NCBI GenBank assembly: GCA_028875055.1 | Contig: JAPPGG010000044.1 | Coordinates: 86,032-150,031 of the forward strand | From: Chloroflexota bacterium | GTDB lineage: Bacteria; Chloroflexota; Dehalococcoidia; Lucifugimonadales; UBA3495 | DNA length: 64,000 nucleotides | Reading direction: 5' to 3' | Part shown: one piece after another, positions 14,067 to 23,805 of the stretch | Numbering within the stretch: the first letter of the stretch is position 1 | Layout: each line of letters starts with the position of its first letter | Notes under the pieces: model-generated | The model's database searches: none | The model's input: only the letters and a program-made list of their open reading frames with translations | Told to the model about the DNA's origin: nothing | Program-made: the position numbers and the translations under genes

Positions 14067-14326
14067 GGGGGAGATGACCGCCGAACTCGGGCAATCTTCT
14101 TGAGACCCGGCGGACTGTGGCGGTCGCTTCGGCAGGCTGGGGCGGCACTGGCGCCATATTGGGTGGGCCCGCGCGGTACGGAACTGGTCGCGGTGCGGAA
14201 TGGGTCAAAGAAGACATATCCCTCCGGGGCGGCAAAGTTGACAACGTCCTTGCGCCGTGCTGGAATGGCCCTAACCTGAGTTTGCGGCAAACTATAGCAA
14301 TAGTTTCGCCGGTAGAAGGGGGAAGT

Positions 14327-15376
14327 ATGACTACCCAGGAGACCAGCAACGGCAAGTGCTACGTCTATGTGGGCCTGGCCGGAGAAACCGCCCCGGGCAG
14401 GGTCATCGCCAGCGGCCTGTATCGCATGGCCGAGGGCGACGACGGCTGGGAACTGCTCACCAACGGCCTTCCCGACTCGCCCGCCATCCGGGCCATAGCA
14501 ATACATCCCGGGAGGTCCGGCGCCGTATTTGTGGGCACCCAGGACGGCCCCTACCGCAGTGAAGACCACGGCGACCACTGGGAAAAGGTGAATGTTCCGG
14601 ACCACGGGCTGCCGGTATGGTCGCTGCTCTTCCACCCCCGAGACCCCAACGTAATGTTCGCGGGGTACGAGTCCTCGGAGATATACCGGAGCGACGACGG
14701 CGGGGAGCGCTGGCAGCAACTGCCGGTGAGCGTCCGCTTTCCTGAGGTGACGGTGGGCCCCGGCGCCAATCTGGCCAAGCGGGTGCTGCAGATCGCCGGC
14801 GTTTCCTCCAACACCGATGAGCTGTACGGCGCCATCGAGGTCGGAGGGATTATTCGTTCCCAGGATGGCGGTGAACACTGGGAACAGCTCAGCCACGGGC
14901 AGTACGTCAATGACGACCCGGTGGATATGCACGGGGTGCTGACCAGCAGCTTCCGGCCTGGCAATGTTCTCGGCATCGGCCGTGCCGGAATGTTCCGGAG
15001 CACTGACAAGGGCGACCACTGGGCCAGGGTCCAGATTGACGCTCTGAACGAAAAGGGTCAGACCTACTGCCGCCAGATTCGTGAAGTACCGGGCGACCCT
15101 AAAACCATCTGGGTTGCGGGCGGCGCCAATTTTATGAGCGACCTGGGCGCATTGTTCCGGAGCCAGGATGGCGGCGTGACCTGGGACCGGGTCGAGACCG
15201 GTTTCCAGGCCAACAGCACCTTGTTCGGACTCGCCTTCAACCAGAGGCAGCCGAGCACCATGTTCTGCGCTTCCAGCAACGGACAGGTCTGGGGGAGCGG
15301 CGACGGCGGGGAGACCTGGACCGACCATCCCCTGCCTGAGGGGGCGCGCCAGGTCTATTCCATGGCCTGCGGATAG
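14327..15376 (+). CDS. BNR/Asp-box repeat beta-propeller protein
   Basis: 349 residues. At least five Asp-box repeats (S-x-D-x-G-x-x-W): YRSEDHGDHWEKV, YRSDDGGERWQQL, IRSQDGGEHWEQL, FRSTDKGDHWARV, FRSQDGGVTWDRV and WGSGDGGETWTDH. They are spaced as blades of a beta-propeller, as in sialidases, Vps10 domains or Ycf48-like proteins. No signal peptide or membrane segment is seen, so it is probably cytoplasmic. The catalytic residues of sialidases are not recognisable, and I would not call it a glycosidase. ATG at 14327 after AAGGGGGAAG. The 260 bp before it holds no gene. Confidence 0.75.
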   Translation: MTTQETSNGKCYVYVGLAGETAPGRVIASGLYRMAEGDDGWELLTNGLPDSPAIRAIAIHPGRSGAVFVGTQDGPYRSEDHGDHWEKVNVPDHGLPVWSLLFHPRDPNVMFAGYESSEIYRSDDGGERWQQLPVSVRFPEVTVGPGANLAKRVLQIAGVSSNTDELYGAIEVGGIIRSQDGGEHWEQLSHGQYVNDDPVDMHGVLTSSFRPGNVLGIGRAGMFRSTDKGDHWARVQIDALNEKGQTYCRQIREVPGDPKTIWVAGGANFMSDLGALFRSQDGGVTWDRVETGFQANSTLFGLAFNQRQPSTMFCASSNGQVWGSGDGGETWTDHPLPEGARQVYSMACG

Positions 15377-15389
15377 AATTGCAGTGGAG

Positions 15390-15431
15390 GGGCGGCGCAA
15401 CCCGGGGCAACCGCGCCGCCCGTTTCTTTTT
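15390..15431 (+). terminator. Rho-independent terminator
   Basis: GGGCGGCGC (15390-15398), 14-nt loop, GCGCCGCCC (15413-15421), then GTTTCTTTTT. It closes the BNR gene. Confidence 0.9.
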
Positions 15432-15471
15432 CCGTACGCAACCCATGCCGGCCAGCAAGCGCTGCAGGGGA

Positions 15472-16176
15472 TTACGTCAGCAGGCGTTCGGCCAGCCCGT
15501 AAAAGTCTTCCACGATGATGTCGGGCTGGTACTCCGAGTCCTCGGTGGGAAGGTTGTAGCGGTTCACGTAGCCTCCCCTGAAGCCGCAGGCCTGGGCCCC
15601 AAGAATGTCGAAGGCGTGGGCGGCTACCATCATTATCTCCCCGGGTTCGCACTGCAGGCTTTGCGCCGCCTTCCGGTAGATGCCCGGTGAAGGCTTGAAG
15701 GCCCCAACCTGGTCCACGGATATTATTGCGTCGAATCCCACCGGCACGTTCTTGCCCAGCAGCTCCTCCAGGTACCACTGTTCCCCGTTGGACAGGGCTA
15801 CCAGCTTGTACCTGGCGCCCAGCCTCTCCAGCCCCTCCACCGCGTCGGGATACGGTTGCAGGTCCATGTAAACCTGCATGAACTCCCGCACTCCATCGGC
15901 CGTATGGCTGACGTTGTGCTTCTTCAGGCAATAGACAAAGGCGCGGCGGCAGGTCTCCAGGTAGCCGCTGTGGCCCAGCATCAGCAGGTTGTCCTGGTAT
16001 TGCTCGGTGCGCTGGCGTTCCCGCCACTCCGCATAGAAGGCCTGGCCCGAGAGGTTGGACCCACTGGTCGCCAGGAATTCACCGGCCGGGCCGGCGAGAC
16101 TGCCCGTCAAGTCCATGACGGTGCCGAATATATCGAAAGTAAGGAACTTGACCCGGTCCAGGGATTGGGTCGCCAT
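15472..16176 (-). CDS. HAD-superfamily hydrolase, haloacid dehalogenase type II
   Basis: 234 residues. Motif I is FLTFDIFGTVMD with the nucleophilic Asp. Motif II is KLVALSNGEQWYLEEL (Ser-Asn-Gly); motif III is the Lys in AFKPSPGIYRKA; motif IV lies near IMMVAAHAFDILGAQACGFRG. Asn at motif II and the AHAFD block are typical of L-2-haloacid dehalogenases, which hydrolyse 2-haloalkanoic acids to 2-hydroxy acids. Start at 16176 after AGGAGGGCT. Substrate specificity is inferred from family only. Confidence 0.82.
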   Translation of the reverse strand: MATQSLDRVKFLTFDIFGTVMDLTGSLAGPAGEFLATSGSNLSGQAFYAEWRERQRTEQYQDNLLMLGHSGYLETCRRAFVYCLKKHNVSHTADGVREFMQVYMDLQPYPDAVEGLERLGARYKLVALSNGEQWYLEELLGKNVPVGFDAIISVDQVGAFKPSPGIYRKAAQSLQCEPGEIMMVAAHAFDILGAQACGFRGGYVNRYNLPTEDSEYQPDIIVEDFYGLAERLLT

Positions 16177-16550
16177 ACTCTAGCCCTCCTTTTGAACTGT
16201 GCTGAACTCTTTAGCCTGGTGGCACCTTGGGGACGAAAGCAGAGAGTTTCGCACCTGCGCTGATGTTGGTTGGTAACCGGCGATGGCATTGACTGGCGTG
16301 GAGCCCGCCGCTCAACGCGGGAAGCCGATTGCTGGACAAGATACTAAACCGGCTCTAAAGGGCAGGACCCCAGGGCGAGGGGGATGGTCAAAGGCGGAAA
16401 CAACCGGGATAACTGAGAGCCGTTGAATTTCGTTGATTGGCCCGTAGCCGCCGGGACTGGCGGCGCACGGGAGCGGAGCAGAAACAAGATGTGGAGGCCA
16501 CGAAACTCGCGGCCTCCATTCCCGCGCCGGCGTCGCCACGGAGGACCAGG
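16177..16550. other. Intergenic, no gene seen
   Basis: About 375 bp between two leftward genes. Frames across it are shadows without ribosome-binding sites. I see no hairpin with a U-tract and no recognisable RNA. Confidence 0.45.
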
Positions 16551-16985
16551 TCAGGAGTCTCCGGCATGCTTCCACATGTGGCAGCCGGTAATCCCCAGGA
16601 TGAGGGGCAGCAGGGTATCTACAACGGCCCAGATGACCCAGGACTGGTGGTTTCCGTCCAGGTAGTCGGTGCCATTGGCCAGCAGGGCGAACCAGTTGTG
16701 CAGGAAAAGAATGGAGACACCGGCGGTAACAAAGAAGGCCACGTTGGCCTCGAAGTAGCCGCGAGTCACGCCGTCACTCTCGTCGCCAGCATCCACAGCT
16801 TTCTTTCGCGAATAGTTGTAGTACAACCCGGCTGCCAGGCCGATGAGCATCAGCACGTCCAGCGCCAGCCACACTCCCATGACGTCTATGGTGTCCAGCA
16901 GGAAGTTGTTGATGATGAAGAACACCGCCACCGCAATTGCCAGTAGCATCAGGTAAGCCCCTGCCAGCTTCAGCAATCCAGCCAT
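16551..16985 (-). CDS. Small integral membrane protein, function unknown
   Basis: 144 residues with four hydrophobic segments: LMLLAIAVAVFFIINNFLL (about 12-30), VWLALDVLMLIGLAAGLYY (38-56), VAFFVTAGVSILFLHNWFAL (about 82-101) and VIWAVVDTLLPLILGITGC (about 116-134). A charged loop (YSRKKAVDAGDESDG) separates the second and third. AGGAGG eight bases before the ATG makes it a real gene. I do not recognise the family. Confidence 0.7.
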   Translation of the reverse strand: MAGLLKLAGAYLMLLAIAVAVFFIINNFLLDTIDVMGVWLALDVLMLIGLAAGLYYNYSRKKAVDAGDESDGVTRGYFEANVAFFVTAGVSILFLHNWFALLANGTDYLDGNHQSWVIWAVVDTLLPLILGITGCHMWKHAGDS

Positions 16986-17277
16986 AAAACCTCCTGTTTT
17001 CCGCGTTTCCGCAGGTTGGTTGGTTTAGGGGGACGTGGTTTCCGGAGGAGGCCCGGAGTTAACGCCGTACCCTTCCGCCTATCCAGCATAGCACGATGGC
17101 TGACATCTGGTTCTGCCACAGGCAAACCTTCACTCAGTTTTCCGTGCTCTCGAACGTAGGCGGCCTGCCATCAAGGTGTGGCCCCGGTTGCGTATGGCCA
17201 GAGGCCAGACTAAACTGTGCACCAATCGGTAACCCTGGGCGCCTTCCCTGGCGAATCGGCCATCAGGAGCGGGAATA

Positions 17278-19062
17278 ATGACGACTTCCACCAATAGCCA
17301 TACACCCGGCAGTCAGGGGCCTTATTCCCACCGGCCCATCGTCTGGGGTACCAGGGGAATGGTCGGAGGAGGAACGCAGCTGACGGCCCAGTCGGGAATG
17401 CGCATTCTCTGGCAGGGCGGCAATGCCGTGGATGCGGCGGTGGCCTCGGCCCTTTCCGCCGGCGTAATGGAGCCGACGGCCCATTACACCCTGGGCGGCG
17501 AAGTGGCGTTTCTCTTTTATGACCGTGCCAGCAAGGCGGTGCGGTCCGTGGTAGGGCAGGGCTGGGCCCCACGGCGAGCTACCATTGACCATTATATGGA
17601 GCAATGGGGGGAGATTCCCCCGGGCGTACTGAGTACGACAGTGCCCGGAGTGATCTCGGCGCTGCTGACCATGCTTGGCGAATACGGGACTATGTCCTTT
17701 GGGCAGGTGGCGGAAAGCGCGCTGCACTTTGCCGGCAAGGGGTTTCCGGCCTACCAGCTGTTTGTGCGTACCGTGGCTACCCCGGACCGGGTGGCGAACC
17801 TGCGAAAGCATCCGGAGTCGTCGAAGGTATTCCTTCCCAACGGGCAATTGCCCGAGCTGGGTTCGCTTTTCGTCCAGGCAGACCTGGCCCGCACCATTGC
17901 ACTGATGGCGCAGGCCGAACAGCAGGCTCTGGCACAGGGAGGAACCAGGTCAGCAGGCATCCAGGCGGCCCGGGATGTGTACTACAAGGGCGACGTGGCC
18001 CGCCGCATGGTCAAAGCCCTGCAGGACCTGGGAGGACTGTACGAATACGAGGACTTTTCCGAGTACGAATCTCCCCTGGAAGAGCCCATATCCGTCACCT
18101 ACCGGGGTTATCAGGTCTTCACCAACCGCTCCTGGACCCAGGGAATCAGCCTGCTGCAGACTCTGGCAATTCTTGAAGGGTTTGACCTGGCGGCCCTGGG
18201 ACATAACAGCCCGCAGGCCATTCACCTGCAGGTGGAAGCCCTGAAGCTGGCCTTCGCCGACCGGGAGCGGTACGTGGGAGATCCGGCCTTCGTGGACGTG
18301 CCCTTCGATGGTCTGTTATCAAAGGAATATGCGGCCCTGCGCCGGACATTGATTGATCCCAGCAGGGCTCAAACAAGCTATCCGCCCGGCGATCCCCGCA
18401 AGTTGCTGGCAGTGGACCCAACTTACGTGGCGCAGGCCCCCAGCCAGGAGCCAATGGCCGTGGGCGGAGACGGCGACGGAACGACTTACCTGGCCACGGC
18501 GGACTCCGCCGGGAACCTGGTTTCGGTGACCCCCAGCAGTTTCGGCGCCCTGGCCCAGGGAATGGTGCTTGGAGACACGGGAATCCTGGTGAATTGCCGG
18601 GGCTGCTACTTCTGGCTGGATGAGGACAATCCCAATTCGCTGGCGCCCCGGAAGCGGCCGCGCACAACTCCTTGCACCTTCATCATTCTGAAGGACGGGG
18701 AACCCTTCATGACCCTGGGAACTCCGGGAGGAGACAGTCAGCCCCAGAGCAACCTGCAAACCCTGTGCAACGTGGTCGATTTCGGGATGAATGTTCAGGA
18801 GGCTGTGGAGGCCCCTCGCTTCTGCGGTTACAGTTTCCCTCAGTCTCCCTGGCCGCACGAGGAGTATCCCAACCTGCTAGAGCTGGAAGGGCGGGTCGGC
18901 CAGGACCTGGTTGATGGCCTGAACGACCGGGGCCACCAGGTCCAGGTCATCGGTCCGTGGGGCGTACCCAACGGATTTACGCCCATACTGGTCAATGGGG
19001 TCGAAGGCGTTTACCACGGCGGCGCCGACCCGCGCAAGGAATCGGTGATGCTGGGGTGGTAG
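17278..19062 (+). CDS. ggt: Gamma-glutamyltransferase family protein (Ntn hydrolase)
   Basis: 594 residues, the normal length for this self-cleaving family. The start GGTQLTAQSGMRILWQGGNAVDAAVAS matches the DAAVA signature. The catalytic Thr that becomes the N-terminus of the small subunit is T402 in GDGDGTTYLATADSAGN, followed by LVSVTPSSFG. Family members transfer or hydrolyse gamma-glutamyl groups, typically of glutathione; many relatives act on other acylated amines, so substrate is open. No signal peptide is evident, which differs from periplasmic E. coli Ggt. ATG at 17278; upstream GAGCGGGAATA is a modest ribosome-binding site. Confidence 0.85.
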   Translation: MTTSTNSHTPGSQGPYSHRPIVWGTRGMVGGGTQLTAQSGMRILWQGGNAVDAAVASALSAGVMEPTAHYTLGGEVAFLFYDRASKAVRSVVGQGWAPRRATIDHYMEQWGEIPPGVLSTTVPGVISALLTMLGEYGTMSFGQVAESALHFAGKGFPAYQLFVRTVATPDRVANLRKHPESSKVFLPNGQLPELGSLFVQADLARTIALMAQAEQQALAQGGTRSAGIQAARDVYYKGDVARRMVKALQDLGGLYEYEDFSEYESPLEEPISVTYRGYQVFTNRSWTQGISLLQTLAILEGFDLAALGHNSPQAIHLQVEALKLAFADRERYVGDPAFVDVPFDGLLSKEYAALRRTLIDPSRAQTSYPPGDPRKLLAVDPTYVAQAPSQEPMAVGGDGDGTTYLATADSAGNLVSVTPSSFGALAQGMVLGDTGILVNCRGCYFWLDEDNPNSLAPRKRPRTTPCTFIILKDGEPFMTLGTPGGDSQPQSNLQTLCNVVDFGMNVQEAVEAPRFCGYSFPQSPWPHEEYPNLLELEGRVGQDLVDGLNDRGHQVQVIGPWGVPNGFTPILVNGVEGVYHGGADPRKESVMLGW

Positions 19063-19123
19063 GCCGATTCGACCGGGGCCGGGGCTTAATCAGTAGGGAC
19101 TAACGGCAAAAGGGAGAGTGGAT

Positions 19124-20104
19124 ATGGCAACCCTGGTGACGGGCGGCACCGGTTTCGTGGGGTCCAATATTGTCAGAGAACTGGCGGACCGGGGCCACGA
19201 GGTAGTCAGCCTCGACGTCAGCGCCGCGGACACCCTTAACCGGGACTACCTGGGCGACCTGGAGTCGCGGGTAACCTTTGTCGAGGGCAGTATTCTCAGC
19301 CCATCGGACCTGGAGTCCTTGCGGCAGTCGTACCGAATTGACAAAATTGTCCACGCGGCCGTATTCACGGTCAATCGGGTTGACCTGGAGACTGCCCGCA
19401 GCCGGGATATTGTTGAGATCAACGTTGCCGGGACGGCCAACGTACTGGAGATGGCCAGGAACATCCGGCCCGAGCGGTTTATCTACATCAGCTCCGGCTC
19501 AATGTACGGCATGGCCCGGGCGTCGGACCAGTACTTCAACGAGGATGACCCCTCCAGGGCCGACACCCTTTACGGCATGACCAAGGCTGCCAGCGAGGCC
19601 ATTACCCAGCGCTTCGGCGAACTCCACGGTTTCGCCACCGCCAGCCTGCGCCTGAGCACCCCGTACGGACCCATGGAGCGGGTTACCGGGCACCGGGACA
19701 ATATGTCCATACCTCACCAGTGGACGGGGCGATTGCTGAGGGGCGAACCCATAGCCATAGATCGTTCTGACCCCGGCCGTGATTTCACCTACGTCCTGGA
19801 CATTGCTTCGGGCATAGCGACGGTGGTAGATGCCCCGGAGCTACCCCACGATCGGTACAATATCACCAACGGAGTGTGGGTAACCGGCCAGCAAATTCAG
19901 CAGGTCTTGTCTGAACTCTATTCCGACATAAAGCTGGTGGAGCACGGGGCTGAACCGGTGTCCAATGTCAGCACTTCTCCTTCCCGGGGCCCGCTGTCCG
20001 GCTACCGTCTCTGGCACGATTTTGGCTGGACACCCCGGTATGATCTGGCTTCAGGCCTGAAGCACTATGTAGAGTGGCGGAAGGAATCCGGATTCCTGGA
20101 TTAA
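19124..20104 (+). CDS. NAD-dependent epimerase/dehydratase (extended SDR)
   Basis: 326 residues. Rossmann start TLVTGGTGFVGSNIVRELADRG (GxxGxxG), VSLDVSAADTLN, a Ser in YISSGSMYGMAR and the YxxxK active site in TLYGMTKAASEA. These are features of extended short-chain dehydrogenases acting on nucleotide sugars or similar. The C-terminal half (PHDRYNITNGVWVTG) is family-typical but gives no substrate. ATG 19124 follows AGGGAGA; GTG 19118 is possible. It is 61 bp after the ggt gene. Confidence 0.8.
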   Translation: MATLVTGGTGFVGSNIVRELADRGHEVVSLDVSAADTLNRDYLGDLESRVTFVEGSILSPSDLESLRQSYRIDKIVHAAVFTVNRVDLETARSRDIVEINVAGTANVLEMARNIRPERFIYISSGSMYGMARASDQYFNEDDPSRADTLYGMTKAASEAITQRFGELHGFATASLRLSTPYGPMERVTGHRDNMSIPHQWTGRLLRGEPIAIDRSDPGRDFTYVLDIASGIATVVDAPELPHDRYNITNGVWVTGQQIQQVLSELYSDIKLVEHGAEPVSNVSTSPSRGPLSGYRLWHDFGWTPRYDLASGLKHYVEWRKESGFLD

Positions 20105-20187
20105 TCCCAGTCAACCGGATAAAGCAAAGAGTCCCTTCTCCCCGTCCTCGGGGTCGTCAGGGGCATTCTTGAATCAGGAGTTAAACA

Positions 20188-21111
20188 ATGGCACTGCCGC
20201 CGGATCGAATAGATTACCTGCCCATCACAGACCGTCCGGTCATCAAGTGGCCCAACGACGCCAGGGTTGCGCTGTGGATATCCCCCAACGTCGAACACTA
20301 CGAGTACCACCCGGTCAATGAGGGCGTCCGCAATCCCTGGCCGCGCACCCCCTATCCCGACGTCCAGCAATTCTCCTACCGGGACTATGGGAACCGAATC
20401 GGGTTCTGGCGCATGCTGGAGCCGCTGGACAAGCACGGCATTCGCTGCTGCATTTCCCTGAACCTCGCGGTCCTGGAACACTTTCCCGAAATCGCCGAGG
20501 CCATGATGGAGCGGGACTATGACTACATGAGCCACGGCATTTACAACACCCGCTTTCTTTACACCTACAGTGAAGACGAGGAGCGGGAATTTTACCGGGA
20601 CTGCATCGAAACGCTGAAGCGTCACACCGGCAAACCCCTGAAGGGAATGCTGGGACCGGCCATTTCCGGCACCGTCAGCACCCCGGACCTCATGGCCGAA
20701 GCAGGTCTCATCTATCACACCGACTGGTTCCACGACGATCAGCCCACGCCCATCAAGGTAAATGCTGGCAAGCTGATCTCCGTGCCTTACTCGATAGAGC
20801 TGAACGATTCATCGGTGGTGCGGGACAACCACTATAGCGCCGCCTACTTTGCCGACATCTGCAAGGCCCAGTTCGACCAGCTTTACGAGGAGGGCGCGGA
20901 GAGCGGCCGGGTGATGTGCATTGCCCTGCATCCCTTCATCATCGGCCAGCCCCACCGGGTGAAATACCTGGACGACATCCTGTCCTACATAATGTCCCAT
21001 GATGGCGTATGGCAGACCACCGCCGACGAAATCGCCGATTATTACATTGAGAACTATTATGACGAGGCCATGGCCCACGCCCAGCGTCTGGCTGAAGCGT
21101 CTGGCCGTTAA
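20188..21111 (+). CDS. Polysaccharide deacetylase/PuuE allantoinase-like protein 1
   Basis: 307 residues. NodB-like fold: DARVALWISPNVEHYEYHPV, a GNRIGFWRMLEPLDKHGIRC block, the metal-site region DYMSHGIYNTRFLY, then GPAISGTVSTPDLMAEAGL and a late CIALHPFIIGQPHRVKYLD. Helix-like start and YNTRF instead of the classical HxxxH triad place it with the PuuE allantoinase branch rather than chitin deacetylases. Starts at ATG with CAGGAG before it. It precedes a paralogue and an amidohydrolase in one direction, suggesting a catabolic unit for a cyclic amide or similar compound. Confidence 0.75.
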   Translation: MALPPDRIDYLPITDRPVIKWPNDARVALWISPNVEHYEYHPVNEGVRNPWPRTPYPDVQQFSYRDYGNRIGFWRMLEPLDKHGIRCCISLNLAVLEHFPEIAEAMMERDYDYMSHGIYNTRFLYTYSEDEEREFYRDCIETLKRHTGKPLKGMLGPAISGTVSTPDLMAEAGLIYHTDWFHDDQPTPIKVNAGKLISVPYSIELNDSSVVRDNHYSAAYFADICKAQFDQLYEEGAESGRVMCIALHPFIIGQPHRVKYLDDILSYIMSHDGVWQTTADEIADYYIENYYDEAMAHAQRLAEASGR

Positions 21112-21204
21112 ACGCTTGTTTCAGGAGGTCCTTCCTCCTGGACCGGGGAAGGTCAAAATGGGGGTGAATTGTACCCCCGATGGCGCCCATAGGGAGAATA
21201 AAAT

Positions 21205-22116
21205 ATGCCTGCCCAACGTACCTTCGGTATGGACCATCCTCACCACGAATGGTCCCCGCTCATCAGCCGCCCTGCCCTGCGCTGGCCCAACGGAGCGGCG
21301 GTAGCTCTTTGCGTGGTAATTCCCCTGGAACATATGGAGTGGCAAGCCCCGGAGGGCAGCTTCCAGGTTGCCCGTCTGGCCGGTGGGTCTGCCCCACGGG
21401 ATTTCCCGGACTACGCCCGCCTGTCCCACCGCGAATACGGGCACCGGGTCGGCATTTTCCGCTTGCTCGATGTTTTGGAAAAGCACGGCGTTCGGGCCAC
21501 TATCGCCATGGATGCCATGACCGCTGAACACTATCCATACCTGGTCCGCCACTGCCTTGATAGGGGATGTGAAATTATCGCGCACGGCATTTCGGTCACC
21601 CGGATGATAACCAGCAACATGTCGGAAGCCGAAGAACGCGAATACATCCAGGCTTCCCTGGACGCCTTTCGTTCAGCCACGGGTACACAACCCCGGGGCT
21701 GGTTCGGGCCGGAATACGGCGAGTCCGACCGGACCCCCCAGTTGCTGGCTGAGGCCGGCCTGACCTACGTATGCGACTGGGCCAACGACGAACAGCCCTA
21801 CCCTATGACTACCGGCGAAAGCCCCTTCTTTGCCCTGCCCCTGATGTACGAACTGGATGACGTGGTTTCCATATCCCATAAACTTATGCCCGTGTTTGAG
21901 TACGAGAAGATGCTGGGCGAGAGTTTCGATGTCATGAGAGAGGACGGCGCAGCTACCGGAAGGCTGATGGCGATAAACTGGCACCCCTGGCTGGTGGGAC
22001 AGCCCTTCCGCATCGGTTCCGTGGACCGGGCCCTTTCCCATATGATGAGCCAGGGCGGTGTCTGGTCCGCCACCGGCTCCGAGATAATTGACTGGTATCA
22101 ACAGCAGTCCACCTGA
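21205..22116 (+). CDS. Polysaccharide deacetylase/PuuE allantoinase-like protein 2
   Basis: 303 residues, a diverged tandem paralogue of the gene before it. Shared blocks: RPALRWPNGAAVALCVVIPL, HREYGHRVGIFRLLDVLEKH, EIIAHGISVTRMI, GPEYGESDRTPQLLAEAGLT, AINWHPWLVGQPFRIGS. The similar layout with low identity suggests an old duplication and a possible heteromer or different substrates. AGGGAGAA before the ATG. The following amidohydrolase starts 11 bp after its stop. Confidence 0.75.
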   Translation: MPAQRTFGMDHPHHEWSPLISRPALRWPNGAAVALCVVIPLEHMEWQAPEGSFQVARLAGGSAPRDFPDYARLSHREYGHRVGIFRLLDVLEKHGVRATIAMDAMTAEHYPYLVRHCLDRGCEIIAHGISVTRMITSNMSEAEEREYIQASLDAFRSATGTQPRGWFGPEYGESDRTPQLLAEAGLTYVCDWANDEQPYPMTTGESPFFALPLMYELDDVVSISHKLMPVFEYEKMLGESFDVMREDGAATGRLMAINWHPWLVGQPFRIGSVDRALSHMMSQGGVWSATGSEIIDWYQQQST

Positions 22117-22127
22117 GGAGGCGCCGC

Positions 22128-23678
22128 ATGGCTTCTTCACTGATTCGTGGCAGATACCTGCTCAGCCCAACCTCCAGCGGGGAAACGGCGTCGCTGTATG
22201 ACGCGGCGGTGTACCAGGAAGACGGCGTGATTCGGGAAGTTGGCCCCTGGGATGATCTGCGGGGCCGGTACCAGCCCGATGAGCAAATGGGCGGAATCGA
22301 CTACGCAATCATTCCCGGACTGGTGAATTCCCATCACCACGGTCGGGGAGTCACAACCCTGCAGATGGGCACCTGCGACGACGCCCTGGAATTGTGGATC
22401 CTGGACGGCTGGGGCCGCCGCTCCTACGACCACTACCTGATGACCCTCTACACCGCGCTGAACATGCTGGAGTCCGGTACTACGACGGTGATGTATAACC
22501 ATCCCCAGACGGCCACCGCCACCCTGAGGGAAGATGCCGATGCCGTGCTGCAGGGTTTCCGAGATGCTGGAATGCGGGTGGCATTTTCCAGCTACTTTCG
22601 AAACCAGAACCGCGTAGTTTACGCTGCCGACCAGGACTTTCTTGCCGGTCTGCCGGCGGACCTGGCCGAGGGTGTCAACCGTCACCTGGCAGCCACCGAC
22701 ATGACCGACGACGAGTATTTTGCCTTCTTTGCCGAGATGTACGACCGCTACAACTCGGACCCTTCCGGCAAGGTCAGGGTGCTGCTGAGCCCCAGCAACG
22801 TGCAGTGGAACACGGACGAGTTTCTGCAGCGCACCCGGGAAACGGCATTGCAGTACGACACGCCAATTCACATGCACCTGGTGGAGAGCAACTACCAGAA
22901 GGCCTTTGGATTGAGGACCTGGGGCAAGACGCCGGTGGAACACCTGCATGACCTGGAGTTCCTGGGGCCGGGGCTATCCTGCGCCCATGCCGTGTGGCTG
23001 ACGGAACGGGATATCGACCTGCTGGCCGGAGCGGGGGCCACGGTGTGCCACAATGCCAGTTCCAACCTGCGACTCAAGAACGGCATCGCACCGGTGAATC
23101 CCATGCTGGCCCGGGGGCTGAATGTGGCCATGGGGACCGACAGTACCGCCCTCAACGATGATGACGACCTACTTCAGGAAATGCGCCTGGTAAGCAAGCT
23201 GCATCGCCAGCCAGGCATTGGCGCGGCGGCGATTACCTCCGAGCAGGTGCTGGCCATGGCAACCGCCAACGCGGCCGCTCCCACGGGGTTCGCCGGGGAA
23301 ATCGGGGCGCTGGAACCCGGGCGCAAGGCCGACATGTTGCTGGTGCGGCTATCGGACCTGGAGGACCCTTACCTGGAGGTCAACCTGCCGCCACTGGAAG
23401 CAGTGCTGGGCCGAGCCAGAGCCCGGGATATTGCGAGCGTAATTGTTGATGGAGAGGTTCTTACGCGGGACGGTGTCCACCAGCGGGTAAACAAAGACCA
23501 GATACGGGGCGAACTGCGGGAACAGCTGGCCCGCCCCGTGGAACCTCAAACCCTGGAAACCCGCCGCATGGCCGCCAGGCTGCGGCCCTATGCCGAGGAG
23601 TTTTACCGCGGCTGGGCCGACGAGTCGGGTGGCCCACCTGCAGGACCGCCCCATTACGTTTACAACAGCAGGACCTGA
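22128..23678 (+). CDS. Amidohydrolase, ATZ/TRZ/SsnA-like (cytosine-deaminase-like fold)
   Basis: 516 residues. Metal-dependent hydrolase of the aminohydrolase type. Metal ligands are the His residues in LVNSHHHGRGVTTLQ, the His in PIHMHLVESNYQKA, the His in SCAHAVWLTERD and the Asp in VAMGTDSTALNDDDDLL. C-terminal AAPTGFAGEIGALEPGRKAD is the usual beta-sandwich return. Relatives deaminate or dechlorinate heterocycles; substrate unknown. GAGGAGG before the ATG, tightly linked to the two PuuE-like genes. The product is longer than average (about 450), with extra residues in the middle and at the C-terminus. Confidence 0.82.
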   Translation: MASSLIRGRYLLSPTSSGETASLYDAAVYQEDGVIREVGPWDDLRGRYQPDEQMGGIDYAIIPGLVNSHHHGRGVTTLQMGTCDDALELWILDGWGRRSYDHYLMTLYTALNMLESGTTTVMYNHPQTATATLREDADAVLQGFRDAGMRVAFSSYFRNQNRVVYAADQDFLAGLPADLAEGVNRHLAATDMTDDEYFAFFAEMYDRYNSDPSGKVRVLLSPSNVQWNTDEFLQRTRETALQYDTPIHMHLVESNYQKAFGLRTWGKTPVEHLHDLEFLGPGLSCAHAVWLTERDIDLLAGAGATVCHNASSNLRLKNGIAPVNPMLARGLNVAMGTDSTALNDDDDLLQEMRLVSKLHRQPGIGAAAITSEQVLAMATANAAAPTGFAGEIGALEPGRKADMLLVRLSDLEDPYLEVNLPPLEAVLGRARARDIASVIVDGEVLTRDGVHQRVNKDQIRGELREQLARPVEPQTLETRRMAARLRPYAEEFYRGWADESGGPPAGPPHYVYNSRT

Positions 23679-23718
23679 TAGCCAGGCCAAGGGGCCGGGA
23701 GGCCAAACGAAACGAAAG

Positions 23719-23752
23719 GGGACGGGAGATAATTCCCGTCCCGTTGCTGTTT
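23719..23752 (+). terminator. Terminator hairpin
   Basis: GGGACGGGA (23719-23727), loop GATAAT, TCCCGTCCC (23734-23742), then GTTGCTGTTT. It ends the deacetylase-amidohydrolase unit; the U-tract is imperfect. Confidence 0.7.
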
Positions 23753-23805
23753 CCGGACTGTCTTGCCTCACCGGAGGGACACCGGAGAGACCTCGGCTGA
23801 CCACA

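Noticed and set aside
14027..16027. 666-codon leftward frame across the BNR and HAD genes
   Set aside because: It is antisense to the BNR gene and in a wrong frame of the HAD gene; its sequence is low in complexity and unrelated to known proteins.
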